Program-made: the position numbers and the translations under genes
The notes under the pieces: model-generated
Databases searched by the model: none
The model's input: the letters and a program-made list of their open reading frames with translations, nothing else
Told to the model about the DNA's origin: nothing
Source of the DNA: Calendula officinalis
Taxonomy: Eukaryota; Streptophyta; Magnoliopsida; Asterales; Asteraceae
Length of the DNA: 64,000 bases
Direction of reading: 5' to 3'
Assembly (NCBI GenBank): GCA_963853835.1
Contig: OY970828.1
Span: forward strand, 1,789,501 to 1,853,500
In this document: positions 1 to 11,100 of the stretch, in pieces
Position numbering within the stretch: position 1 is the first letter of the stretch
Layout of the letters: each line of letters starts with the position of its first letter

Positions 1-499
1 GCTTGAGATCGTGAGTGGCAAGAGAAATAGGGGTTTCATCCAACCCGAGAACGACAATAATCTCATCGGACATGTAAGTTCACTAGTCATGATATAAACT
101 ACTTATTTAATCACTCGTAGAGATTGACAAATTATAATCATCATCTCACATAAGTATTGATTAACTAATAATCTAATTTTTCACTATATTTAGACATGGA
201 CTCTATATAATGAAGGCAGGTCAATGGAACTACTAGATTCAAGTTTAGCCGAATCCTGCAATCCACCCGAAGTTTTACGATCAATCCAATTGGGGTTGTT
301 ATGTGTTCAACAAAATGCGGTAGACAGGCCAAATATGTCATCGGTGATTATGATGTTGGGCGGTGAAAGCCCGTTGCCGCCACCAAAGCAGCCGGCATTC
401 TTCATGGAAAGGGACTTACTTGTTGCCGACTTTTCTTCAAGCACTTATGCAGGTGGTTCAGTCAACGGTATAACGGTTACGGATGTAGTTGGTCGATAG
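1..499 (+). CDS. G-type lectin S-receptor-like Ser/Thr kinase, 3' end only
   Basis: These are the last two exons of a receptor-like kinase whose upstream part lies outside the window. The end of the sixth exon (2-73) encodes LEIVSGKRNRGF...LIGH and stops at a GTAAGT donor. The last exon (194-499) follows a TAG acceptor and encodes the end of the kinase C-lobe, with the family motifs LLCVQQNAVDRPNMSSVIMML and PPPKQPAFF, then a variable tail ending in VVGR and a TAG stop. Exon positions and phases match those of the other copies in this window. The final exon starts with ACA (Thr) where the other copies have GCN (Ala). No break is visible in this part. Whether the whole gene works cannot be judged here. 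The fold and subfamily are confident from comparison with copies B, D and E. Confidence 0.85.
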
Positions 500-1802
500 A
501 AACTTTAGGCTCACGTTAAATTATTGTATTTAATTTGCATGTGACCGTCACACTCGGGGTAACCATGGTCATAGGTCATGGAATTATTGTACATATGTGT
601 GGTTTGTTTTAAACCTAATTAATATCTTGTCAAAAGGTGGTCCCAAATTTATGGCAAATCATACCGTGATCATGTGGCGCTGAAATGATCTTATAAATAT
701 AATATGTTCAATTTCTTTTTTTCTATATAAATATTACAAGATGGCTAAGGGAAGGTTCATAAATAGATATGATAATAGTTAGTGTGGCAATTACCGAACC
801 TTCTGACGAACTACCGAGGTTTAACAATCTAGTTCACCTTAGCAAGTTTAGATGAGTGTTTTTATACTTGATTTTTAATTGTTTATTATACGAAAAAATT
901 GTCTTTCAAGTATATGCTTGTTGTCCTACTCATATATGTACGTATAAATGTATAATCTCCTATAGTGGTTTCCCAAGTGTTGGTTCCGGCTTTCGTAGTT
1001 AACAGCAGGATGGTTCCAATGGTGATTTCTGCAATCCATGAACAGCTCTAGTCAAAGGGTTCCCAGGGTTGATCCCCGTAGGAACACTCCGACGCTCAAA
1101 TTAGTGTTTATACGAATGGATTGTTTTAGTAATCAATGTAAATCGAGAGGGTTAGGTTTAAGTATTTAATGCGTAATGTCATGAATACCTGGAAGGTGTC
1201 AAAGGACACCTTTTATAGCTGAGCCGTTTGAGCGGGAAGACAAAGCTTCTTCCCTTGGACCAAGGCTTTGGCGAGACCACCGGACAAAAGAATCGATCGC
1301 CCGAGCTTTCACTCAAGCCGTCCTCGAGCTCCGATCGCATTTAATGCGCTCTTGCTTCGATGTACTTTATCCGGAAATTGCGTTCAGCACGTTAACTATT
1401 GTTGGGATTCGTTTAGAGTCGTTCGTCATGGCGTAACCATCCATCCGGTTCCGGAAACCGTCCGGATGGAAGCTCAATATAGGTTATATCTCATTACCAA
1501 GAAATTAAATTTGTCCTTGAAGCGTATACTTGTCTTTTGGTATATGTAAAGATGCATAGCGCGAATTTTTTTAATAATGCTCCCATGAAAAAATGGACTA
1601 CAAAATTTTTCGGGATTTATTTATTATAAAAACAGAGAGAAAAAATGGATTACAAAAGGAGTCGAGAAAAGTCGATCTCAATGACCTAAAAAGGGAGTTT
1701 TTGATTCATGTAGATTGAAGCTCAAATTGCTCGAAAGTACTCGATTCATTGGAAACCATGATAAATTAAGTAAAATTTGATCTACTCTCAATTTGAGATC
1801 TT
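500..1802. other. Spacer with unclassified repeat-like block
   Basis: No gene is supported. From 500 to about 950 the sequence is AT-rich 3' flank. From about 960 to 1550 the base composition changes: it is more GC-rich, contains GATCCCCGTAGGAACACTCC followed by GACGCTCAA, and has a short direct/inverted GGTGTC...GACACC motif near 1196-1212. It looks like a fragment of a dispersed repeat, possibly a degraded LTR, but no terminal motif, primer-binding site or target duplication could be found, so the class is left open. A 93-codon open frame at 1268-1549 has no recognisable domain and is not called. Confidence 0.3.
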
Positions 1803-1807
1803 GATAA

Positions 1808-1984
1808 TGTTATTTTCTGTAATTGGATGATCTATTTCATTAATCGAGTCCCTATTTATACAGGGAAAATACATGTAACAGCTAAGGAATAATTACAGGG
1901 ATTACAACATAATTAAAGGCTAATATTCTATAATTGATTGCAGTATATTCTATACTTGATTGCAGTAGATTATTTCGGTTAATA
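1808..1984 (-). repeat. 3' LTR of the Ale-like Copia
   Basis: This is one of two 177-bp terminal repeats, preceded on the plus strand by the target duplication gataa. On the element strand it follows the polypurine tract at 1985-1995. It differs from the partner LTR at one position (tatac versus tataa near 1950), indicating a young insertion. Confidence 0.95.
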
Positions 1985-4900
1985 CTCCCCCGCAGTCGAA
2001 TCAGTAGCTTGTCGAATAGAGAGACTGGAGCGGAAACGAGTAAATAACGGACGAGGTAAGCCCTTAGTAAAGATATCCGCGTATTGATAATCTGCAGGAA
2101 CATGTAGAACGCGGACGGTACCCATACGCACTTTTTCACGAACAAAATGAATGTCAATTTCTATATGTTTGGTTCGTTGGTGTTGCACTAGGTTTTGAGT
2201 GAGATAAACGGCTGAAATGTTGTCGCAGTAGATTATGGTGGCTTGGCGTAGCGGAAGGTGTAGTTCAAGGAGTAAGTTACGCAACCACGTAGTTTCAGCC
2301 GCTGTATTAGCGACTCCTTTGTATTCGGCCTCTGCACTGGATCGAGATATGGTTGGTTGTCGTTTTGACGACCATGAGACAATGTTGTCACCGAGAAATA
2401 CACAGTAGCCGGATGTGGAGCGACGGGAGTCCGGGCAACCTCCCTAGTCAGCATCTGAGTAAGCAGTAAGTTTTGTAGATTTTGATGGAGTGATGTGAAG
2501 ACCATGATCGCTCGTGCCTTTGAGGTATCGCAAGATGCGTTTTAGAAAATTGTAGTGGGAGTCACGCGGAGCATGCATGAAAAGACACACTTGTTGAACG
2601 GCATATGAGATGTCTGGCCGAGTGAATGTTAAATATTGAAGGGCTCCAGCGAGCTGCGGTAGAGGGTGGCATCTTTCATAATATCTCCGGTTGTTTCGCT
2701 GAGTTTGGAGCTGGTGTCAACTGGCGTGTTGCATGGTTTGCAATTTTGCATGTTTGCCCGGTGGAGAATATCTTTTACGTATTGGGCCTGAGAGAGGAAT
2801 AAACCACCATTTTGATGTGTAACTTGAATTCCTAGGAAGTGGTGAAGAGGCCCGAGATCCGACATTGCAAATTCTTCTGATAGTAAGTCTATGAAGTATC
2901 GAAGAGTATTGGTGTCGGAAGCGGTTAAGATAATGTCATCCACATAAAGTAGTAGATATGCCATTTTGTTGCCTTTATGGTAGACGAAAAGTGAAGTGTC
3001 GCTTGTTGTGCTTTTGAAACCGCATGTATGAATGTAAGTGGCAAAACGATGATACCATGCCCGGGGTGCCTGTTTGAGGCCGTAAAGCGATTTCCGTAAT
3101 CGGCAAACATGGTTAGGGTTTTGTGTGTCAACAAATCCGGGGGGTTGGAACATATAAACCGTTTCTTTGAGATCCCCGTGTAAAAAAGCGTTCTTAACAT
3201 CTAATTGATGTATTGGCCACGAACGAGAGGTGGCAAGACTAAGAACTGTTCGGATGGTAGTTGGTTTCACGACTGGACTGAAGGTTTCATCACAATCAAC
3301 TCTGACTTGTTGACTTTTTCCATTAATTACAAGGCGTGCTTTATAGCGCGCAAGAGTCCCGTTTGCGTGAAATTTGTGCCGATAAAGCCACATGCAGCGA
3401 ATAACATTAACATTCGAGGGGCGTGGCATAAGTTCCCAAGTGTTGTTATCTATTAAAGCCCGATGTTCATCAGTCATGGCGGAGTGCCAGTTTGGATCAA
3501 ACAAGGCGTATTTGTGAGATTTGGGTAGGGGAGATATGGGTGGAGAGGTGGTGGTGTGGAGGTTGAGAGGTGTATTCGGTTTGGTAATGCCGGCTTTAGA
3601 CCGTGTGGTCATAGGGTGACTAGAAGTAGGTGGGAGTGGAGGTGGTGGGGGTTGTCTTCGAGAGTAAGTGAGTGGGTAGTGGGTTGGGGGTGGAGATAGA
3701 CGTTGTGGAATGTTGGAACTTGTAGTGGTGGGAGGAGTTGGGGTAGGAGGTGGAATGTCGGTAGGTGGAGTGGGTGATGTGACGGTAGTTGGGGTGGTGG
3801 TGTTAGGGAGTATAGGTGATGGGTTGGATTGTGGTTGGAAGAAGAGAGGAGATGGGTCAGAGTCTAAGAATGAGTAGTTGTGTGGTGGTGATGGTTTAGA
3901 ATTGGCATACGGAAATGTGGTTTCATCAAATGTTACATGGCGAGATAGAACGATCTTTCCTGTGGTTAGGTCAAGGCAGCGATAGCCTCGGTATTGTGGT
4001 GGGTAACCAAGAAATATACATGGTGTTGATCTAGGAGCAAGTTTGTGTTGGCGGGTGGCGGAGAGATTCGGAAAACATGCACAACCAAAGGTGCGGAGAT
4101 GGTCGTAGGTGGGATTTTTAAGGTAGAGTGCGGAAGTGGGGGTGCGGTTTGCGAGTAATTTGGTGGGGAGGATATTGTGTAGGTAAGTTGCTGTGTGAAG
4201 AGCTTCAACCCAAAATGAGGGTGGGAGAGATGCATGGGTGAGGAGGGATAACATGAGTTCGTTAATGCGACGAATCATGCGTTCGGCAGTGCCATTTTGT
4301 TGGGAGGTGTGTGGACATGAAAACCGAATATGGAGACCGGCGGTGGTGGCGAAGTTGTGAAATAAGTGATTGTCAAATTCACCTCCTTTGTCACATTGAA
4401 AAGTTTTGATCGAGGTAGTAAATTGGGTTTTGATGTAGGTGTGAAAGTTTTTGATTTTATCATAAGTTTCAGATTTGTATTTTATTGGAAAAACCCAAGT
4501 AAAAGGACTAAAATCATCGATAATGATAAGGTAATATTTGTAACCGGTTTTACTAAGGATTGGGGATGTACAAAGATCAGCGTGAACAAGGTCAAATGGT
4601 TTGAGAGTGGTGGTGGTGGAGTGCTTAAAAGGCAAACGTTTGTGTTTAGCAATTTGACATGAATGACAAACAGTAAGTTGATCAACTATTTTGCAAGAAA
4701 TATTTTTATTTTTATTTAGATAATCGGTTACGTTATTTCCTGGATGACCGAGGCGAGCATGCCAAAAAGGTGAAGTGGATGAGACAAAAAACGATGAGGC
4801 TTGATCATTTGTGGGTTTGGTAAATGGGTAGAGATCGCCGGTGCTATCGTGTCTTGATATGTGTTTTCCAGTAAGGTAATCGATTATAGAAAAACCATAA

Positions 4901-5220
4901 GGATCAAATAAAACAGAGAAATTATTTTGACGACAAAATTTGCGGACGGATACAAGGTTTTTAATGACATGTGGTGTGTGTAGTATGTCTTTGAGATGAA
5001 TTTGTGTGTTTGGGTGAGGTAAGGTAGTATGGCCTGATCCAAGAACCGGCACTTGATTTTCATTACCAACGAATACAGATTTAATAGAAGACACGCTAGG
5101 AATTGAAATTTTTGGATTGGCTGTGAGATGAGATGTTGCACCAGAATCCATATACCACTGATCATCACATTTATTTAAAACCATGGCTGAAAAAGCACCG
5201 CCAAATTCTGAATGGTCCAT
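1979..5220 (-). pseudogene. Copia pol (protease, integrase, reverse transcriptase, broken RNase H)
   Basis: An 863-codon frame (5220 to 2629) encodes the retroviral-type protease motif DSGATSH near residue 26. It continues with an integrase zinc finger (HARLGHP...CHSCQIAKHKR), the D-D-E integrase core (HADL, QCDKGGEF, TAERMIRR) and reverse transcriptase with YVDDIILTASD. A long Pro/Thr/Ser-rich linker lies between integrase and reverse transcriptase. The frame breaks at about 2654-2657, where one base is missing in the family motif YRSLAGALQYLT. In the downstream RNase H part the conserved DADWGG reads DAD-stop-GG (TAG on the minus strand at 2444-2446). RNase H then continues to a stop just inside the LTR at 1979. 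No gag precedes the protease. The element therefore cannot make a complete polyprotein. Confidence 0.9.
1985..1995 (-). other. Polypurine tract of the Ale-like Copia
   Basis: On the minus strand this reads CTGCGGGGGAG and abuts the 3' LTR, the expected site for priming plus-strand DNA synthesis. Confidence 0.85.
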
Positions 5221-5797
5221 AATATACTGATAGATAGTATATTGTGTTGATGGGCCGCTGGCGGAGGCTAATTAGCTGCCCAATAAGTAGAGTAATTGGG
5301 CCCGTATGTTTATTAGGGTAATTGGGAGATATAGGCCTGATAACAAATTTCACAAATCCCGTAGGATATGATTCGGCAATTGAAGGAGATCGATTGCAGC
5401 GACTTACAAAAACTCAAGCAATTCAATCCACCCAACGATTGATGCGATGCGTCAAGCGACGAATTAAACGCAACTGATGATCGATGATAAAGGAACGATC
5501 GACGAGATATAGTTCAAGAACCGATCGACGATGTACGGTTCAATAAACGATCGACGATATACGATTCAATGATCGATCGACAATACAATCAATGATTTGA
5601 ACACAGCGGAGGCTGTCCAAATATAAAATCACGACGATTCAACAAACTATCCTATCACAGCCGTGGTTGTTGCGATAAACGAAGGGACAAATTGTTGTTG
5701 AACAGTCGTGGAAGATGACTGCATAAACGAATAGCCGTGGCTGTGAGCAAGAAGAAGAAAAGAAATTACAGGTAACAAGCTCTAAGCTCTGATACCA
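5221..5797 (-). other. Untranslated leader with minisatellite and tRNA-iMet primer-binding site
   Basis: The 577 bp between the 5' LTR and the protease frame contains no gag-like frame. At about 5488-5585 a unit of roughly 30 bp built on GATCGACGA-N-ATACGGTTCAA repeats about three and a half times with substitutions. The primer-binding site (TGGTATCAGAGC on the minus strand) lies at 5786-5797 against the LTR. A Copia of this type normally carries about 1 kb of gag here, so gag appears to have been deleted, leaving leader and protease close together. Confidence 0.75.
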
Positions 5798-5974
5798 TGT
5801 TATTTTCTGTAATTGGATGATCTATTTCATTAATCGAGTCCCTATTTATACAGGGAAAATACATGTAACAGCTAAGGAATAATTACAGGGATTACAACAT
5901 AATTAAAGGCTAATATTCTATAATTGATTGCAGTATATTCTATAATTGATTGCAGTAGATTATTTCGGTTAATA
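5798..5974 (-). repeat. 5' LTR of the Ale-like Copia
   Basis: This is the 177-bp partner of the repeat at 1808-1984, followed on the plus strand by the target duplication gataa at 5975-5979. It should carry the element promoter. Confidence 0.95.
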
Positions 5975-5979
5975 GATAA

Positions 5980-8322
5980 AGTTCAATTAATAACAAAAAA
6001 AAAAAAAAAAACTTTTAAGAAAAAAGTTGATTAAAAAAAAGAATTAATGTAGTATAAAAACACAGATGTATAAATTACGCTATTATTAATGTAATATTAT
6101 GAAGGTTAAAAATCTGATGAGAGTTTTGGATTTGAAAATCGAACTTTGAGTTTTCTTTATTAAAAAAGATAAATATTTACCAAAGGGTCAATGGCCTAGC
6201 GGTAAGATGTTTGCCCTCCAACCTAGTGGTTGAGGGTTCGAGTCCCATAGTGGACATAGGTGGTTATTTAGGAGTAGATTAGATTTGCCGTTAAAAAAAA
6301 AAAGATAAATATTTATAAGTGAGATGAATGCCCTACATAAAAATAACCAAGCCTGTAAGTTTTTCATCTTCAAATTAACTACTATACTAATGGGCTGAAA
6401 AATACATACCATAAAATATTAATGGGCTAAAACTGGGCCCAGCAATTACAAACAACAACATGGATATAGATGATACTTTGAGATCCTTAATTTGTTCGCA
6501 TAATATGTTGGGCTTGTTTCATAGACTATATGTTTATCAAAGAAATCCGGTTGTATCCTTCTTGGTCAGTTATATGGGAAAAAATCGTGATCCGGAATCG
6601 GTTTTCAAAATCGGCTCGGATACGAATCTACTTGAGCGGGGTTGGTTTAAGAGAAATGATATTTGTTCATACTTTTCTTTCTACCTATAAGTTTACTAAC
6701 TTCTAAACTTAATATGTGCCATCTACTAATTCTTTTTATTCGTTTATGATAGGAGGAAATACCATTACTCCAAGGCAAGTTGGTTTAGAAAAAAAAAACG
6801 AATTGGAGGAATCAGATCCAAACTGGATTCGGGTTATTTATAAGTAAGTAATTTGAGGTGGAAAATGTACAAAAACGGATTCAATCCGGTTTTGGTACGA
6901 TCCAAACGGTTTTTATCTGTTTCTAATTTTTTTTATCTGAATCTATTTTCAATATGATCCAGTTTGTGCATCTCTAGTAATATTGGTTGGCCCTATTTTG
7001 ATATTGGAGGATGATAAGGGTGTGTCTGCTTTGGATCCCCGTGACCTACCTCTGTTTTATTTCTTTTTAAGTATAATATTCATCCTCTTATATAAAAATA
7101 TTATTGTTTTAAGCCTCATCTTGAAAAACGTAATGGTTTGCCATGACTTGTTGCTTCATTCTGCTGCTAGGCCGCATCCTACGTATTTTAGAACCTTATT
7201 TTTATAAAAACACATTCAAATGTTTAGACAAACCATTCAATTTTTTTTATAGGAAAACATTCAGGTTGTTACAAGCACTGCTAGACCAAGGAAAAAGACT
7301 TAGGGGTGTCACTGATTGTTTTTTTTTCTCAGGGTGTCACATATACTAAGAAAAAAAATTAAAAAGATTTTAACATTATTTAAGTATTATTCAAAAAAAT
7401 TCAGAGATTGCACGGATAACCTCGTACTACATACTAGATCCTCTGGTTATAAGAAAATATCCATTTTATAAAAAATCGTGGACGTGGTAAACGGGTTAAG
7501 AAGATCCTCTCATTTGGTGGATTTGGGTCAAAAGTGGCGTTCTATTATTAATATTTTTCAACCAACATGGAAGAATTAGGAACTAAAAAAAGAAGAAGAT
7601 ATAACTACAACTCAAAATACGATTAGGAACACTGAATATGAAAACAAATATATAAACAATGCATCTTAATTAAGATGATAATTGTGAGACAGCAATTTCG
7701 CATAGGTGTACATGGTCCCATTGCCAATCGGAACACAAATCAACTAACAATTATACAATGTTATAAAACCAAGTTTGAATTAATTCGATCGATGACTTAA
7801 AAACTGGTTGAATCAGCGATGCTTAAATAATGCAAAACATATATTATTACATACCTATAATCTTACAAAAACTATTTTTAAAGAAAATTCTAACAAATTT
7901 GAGTTTCAAATCCATCAAAAATAATACAAAACACTTTACATTCAACTAAATATTTGGTTTTAAACTTCAAAATATATAAAATAAAATATAACTCCAAATC
8001 TATAAAAAAAAAAAGCCAAATTTTTAATAAAAAGATAAGACTAAAAGAAAATTAAATAAAAAACACCAAGTTCACAGCCGGTTCAAAATGGTCCGTAAAC
8101 AACGTTTTCAATCTGGTTGGTTTGGCCCGACATGCTTTTCATTTCCTAGTCTGAGTTTTTAAACATAGTGCAAATATATTTTGTAAATGTTATAGTTGCA
8201 AATATATTTAAAGTAAACGAAGACCATACCATAATTAGTTTACAAGTCAAGTCACCTTAGAATCTTCTAAACACTTGTATTAAAGATACAATGACATTAT
8301 CAGTCGATGCTCAACCTCATTA
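5980..8322. other. AT-rich spacer, upstream region of copy A
   Basis: No gene is supported. Apart from the SINE at 6180-6297 the region holds long homopolymer-rich AT stretches. Between about 6590 and 6970 there are repeated CCGGTT/GGTTCGG-like phrases of the kind seen in degraded hAT MITEs. Short open frames at 6460-6690, 6983-7207 and 7143-7349 have no domain or codon pattern and are not called. The last few hundred bases form the upstream region of copy A; no convincing TATA box was found. Confidence 0.4.
6180..6297 (+). mobile_element. tRNA-derived SINE with long target-site duplication
   Basis: A tRNA-like head contains an A-box-like TGGCCTAGCGGTAAG and a perfect B-box core, GGTTCGAGTCC. 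The body ends in TTGCCGTT and a poly-A tail. The 18-bp sequence aaaaaagataaatattta is present on both sides (6162-6179 and 6298-6315). This arrangement (internal Pol III promoter, A tail, long direct repeats) identifies a SINE mobilised by LINE machinery. The anticodon-arm region does not fold as a standard tRNA, so it is not a tRNA gene. Confidence 0.85.
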
Positions 8323-8532
8323 ATGGAGCCACTTACACTATTTTACTTATATTGTTTTTCTTTCTTTTTCCATACTTTCTTCACTTGCACCAGATCAATA
8401 GACACAATAAATGTCAATCAAACCATTAGAGATGGCCAAACGATTGTTTCTCCCGAACAAGCCTTCGAGCTCGGTATCTTTAGCCCTGGAAACAACACCG
8501 AGAACCGCTACCTTGGCATATGGTACAAAAGC

Positions 8533-9024
8533 TGTTAGGAATATTTTTATTAAATATTCATTAAAGATTTGATTAGTCAAAACTATTAAAATACAAGGAC
8601 CTAAGTCGGTAATATGAAGTTCAAGATTCAAATAAAGATTTAGGAGATAATCATAAATGTAAAAGATATAGTATATCTTGTTTGAATTTAAAAGATTTAG
8701 TATTATCTTTTCCTTGTAAGTCATAGGTTTTCTAGTATATAAAGAAACCTAATGACATAGAATTAGATGTTCTTAGAACCCACGTTTTAACGTGTTTTGT
8801 GTGTAAAACCTAAGCTTCAAGATCGTTTGATCCTGTTTAACGAAGAACCGTTCTATGTATTTATATATAGAATTGAGGCTTTTAATGATGAAAACTTGTT
8901 TAGCTATACATATATGTTCAACTAATTCCGCAATTTTGTTATTTGTATATGCTAATTCCAGATAAGAACTAACTATTCTTGAGCCTAAAGATCTATGTTT
9001 ATGAAGAGTTGTTCAGAACTCACA
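8533..9024 (+). repeat. 5' LTR of the non-autonomous element
   Basis: This is a 492-bp repeat beginning TGTTAGGAATA and ending AACTCACA. A canonical TATA box (TATATAAAG) lies at 8736-8744 and marks the likely start of the genomic transcript shortly downstream. Confidence 0.93.
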
Positions 9025-10608
9025 ATTGGTATCAGAGCACGGTGGCTCAGATCTGGAATGAAACAAGGATCAAGATGTTGCAATTCGTAGAGCTGATCAT
9101 TATATGTTATTAAAATCTTACGCATATGGAATAAAACTAGCATCGTGAAGAATAAAGGTTTATTTATGATCACTGAAGAAAATATGAGGTGAAACAGTGG
9201 TGGAAGACAATGACTTGTGAAGATAAATCAATTAATCCCAAAAGAAATTGCCTATGCCAAAAGGTGTTTCTTTTTCTTCGGAGATCTCCCGCCCCCATAT
9301 CCTCTCCCTTGACCTCTCTACTCATTCTCATAAACCCTAATTTTGTGCTTAATTTCATACTCGGTTTTGCTTCAATGCCGTCCAAGCACTCGATTTGGTA
9401 TATTCTGATTCGGTATATGTTCGATCTGATTTCTCGCATCTGGATCACACCGAATCCGAATCTGAATCTATTACTGAATTTGCGATCGTGCAGCAATAAC
9501 GGCTGGTACTGAGATTAGTCTGTAACGATGTTGTTCATAAGGTTGAAATTGCAAAGAAGTGTGTTGCTGGTTTGGATGTAAATGGTGTGAATGAAGTCGG
9601 TGATGTTGCTACAGTAAATGATGATATAGGTGGTACTGTGCAGATGAAGAAGATGCATATGATATGAGAAAACAATTAAAGGGAAAACCTCAATCAATTT
9701 TTTTACTACTGATCTTAAAAGTCCCGATTACTACTGGTCAGTAGTAAAGCAAATTACTACTGCTATCAGATTACTACTGGTATCTCAATTCCATGTTACT
9801 ACTGATCAGTAACAATTCTCAAGTCCGATTCTACTACTGATCAGTATGGATACAATTTTACTACTGATCCATATTTAATTACTACTGACCAGTAGTAAAA
9901 CAAAATTACTACTAATTCAGTGTTTCGATTACTACTGCTGCGTTGACTGATAAATTATTCAACAGTATTGACCGAAAAAATTTTGAAGAAATTTTTTTAC
10001 TGATTTTTTTTCGATACATCATACTTTGGAAAGCATGACACACACCATGCTCATTCCATACTACGGTTTATTGATAGTATCTGATAATAATGTGAAACGA
10101 ATCACATTATTCACACACACAGGTTGAAGGCATGATAAAGATAAAGGAGAATTTTATTTGTTACATATTTGATTTTTATCAATTGATTACAGAAGATAAT
10201 TGATTATATTTTATTTGAAGATGAAGTGGAAAGTCCTACTACATAAGATGTTATGTATTGTTGTAACTGCAATTTAACATAATCTTAACGAAAAGATCTG
10301 TTGAAGACTAAGATAAGAAAGTCCCTCATACAAGATATGAAGTTGCTGATTACTATATTTAGACGGAATGTGATGCTTAGTTTGAGTTTCTACTTCAACT
10401 TCAAATAGAAAATAGTTGGTTTTCAATGTAATTAATATAGCCTTGAAGAACACAAGAATGATATCACACTTTTAGGGGAAGAAAAAGTGTTGATCATTCA
10501 AGGGGAAGTTCAAGTTTCTCGGATTTATTTAATTATGTCAAAAAGGTGAAGAGACTTGAAGATTCCTAGCTAATTCTACAAGTTTTGTCAAATCAAATAG
10601 GGGAAGAT
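9025..10608 (+). other. Non-coding interior of the non-autonomous element
   Basis: The interior holds a tRNA-iMet primer site at its left end, a leader-like block at about 9260-9380 (CT-rich, AAACCCTAATTTTG), and a 250-bp block rich in TACTACTG/CAGTAGTA at about 9690-9950. That block includes the 9+2+9 inverted repeat TTACTACTG-GT-CAGTAGTAA at 9728-9747. About 650 bp of plain AT-rich sequence follow, then the polypurine tract before 10609. Opposed open frames at 9170-9512 have no recognisable product. Confidence 0.75.
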
Positions 10609-11100
10609 TGTTAGGAATATTTTTATTAAATATTCATTAAAGATTTGATTAGTCAAAACTATTAAAATACAAGAACCTAAGTCGGTAATATGAAGTTCAA
10701 GATTCAAATAAAGATTTAGGAGATAATCATAAATGTAAAAGATATAGTATATCTTGTTTGAATTTAAAAGATTTAGTATTATCTTTTCCTTGTAAGTCAT
10801 AGGTTTTCTAGTATATAAAGAAACCTAATGACATAGAATTAGATGTTCTTAGAACCCACGTTTTAACGTGTTTTGTGTGTAAAACCTAAGCCTCAAGATC
10901 GTTTGATCCTGTTTAACGAAGAACCGTTCTATGTATTTATATATAGAATTGAGGCTTTTAATGATGAAAACTTGTTTAGCTATACATATATGTTCAACTA
11001 ATTCCGCAATTTTGTTATTTGTATATGCTAATTCCAGATAAGAACTAACTATTCTTGAGCCTAAAGATCTATGTTTATGAAGAGTTGTTCAGAACTCACA
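10609..11100 (+). repeat. 3' LTR of the non-autonomous element
   Basis: This 492-bp copy is followed by the duplicated target aaagc. It differs from the 5' LTR only in aagaacc versus aaggacc and aagcctc versus aagcttc. Confidence 0.93.

Larger units (their letters stand above)
1808..5974 (-). mobile_element. Ty1-Copia LTR retrotransposon (Ale-like), gag-less, recent insertion
   Basis: The element is bounded by two 177-bp direct repeats (1808-1984 and 5798-5974) that differ at one base. The 5-bp target duplication gataa flanks it at 1803-1807 and 5975-5979. On the minus strand a primer-binding site, TGGTATCAGAGC, matching the initiator Met-tRNA 3' end, directly follows the 5' LTR. A polypurine tract (CTGCGGGGGAG) directly precedes the 3' LTR. 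The element LTR starts TATTAACC rather than TGTTAACC in both copies. Total length is 4,167 bp, shorter than the usual roughly 5 kb, because the space between leader and protease holds no gag. The pol order PR-IN-RT-RH is the Copia order; the post-integrase text resembles Ale/Retrofit elements, which also have short LTRs. Confidence 0.95.
8533..11100 (+). mobile_element. Non-autonomous LTR retrotransposon (TRIM/LARD-like) inside copy A exon 1
   Basis: Two 492-bp LTRs (8533-9024 and 10609-11100), TG...CA bounded, differ at only two positions. The target duplication aaagc flanks the element (8528-8532 and 11101-11105). After the 5' LTR, at 9027-9038, lies TGGTATCAGAGC, the initiator Met-tRNA primer site. 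Before the 3' LTR is a purine tract, AGGGGAAGAT. The 1.58-kb interior encodes no gag or pol, so mobilisation must be in trans. Between about 9690 and 9950 it carries a dense cluster of TACTACTG/CAGTAGTA words shared with the Sirevirus-like elements in this window. At about 9260-9380 is a segment resembling a plant gene leader (AAACCCTAATTTTG). Confidence 0.93.

Noticed and set aside
1268..1549. A 93-codon plus-strand open frame
   Set aside because: It has no recognisable domain and lies in a repeat-like block with no promoter, intron or homologue visible in the window.
6186..6260. A possible tRNA gene (good B box)
   Set aside because: It has no acceptor-stem pairing or standard anticodon arm, and is followed by a poly-A tail with an 18-bp target duplication, so it is a SINE.
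6188..6412. A 74-codon minus-strand frame with WDSNPQPLGW
   Set aside because: This peptide is the antisense reading of the tRNA-like head of the SINE; such phrases are common artefacts of tRNA-derived repeats.
9170..9512. Two opposed open frames of about 107 codons in the non-autonomous element
   Set aside because: Neither shows a known domain, and neither has support from a second copy. Mentioned only as a possible captured leader.
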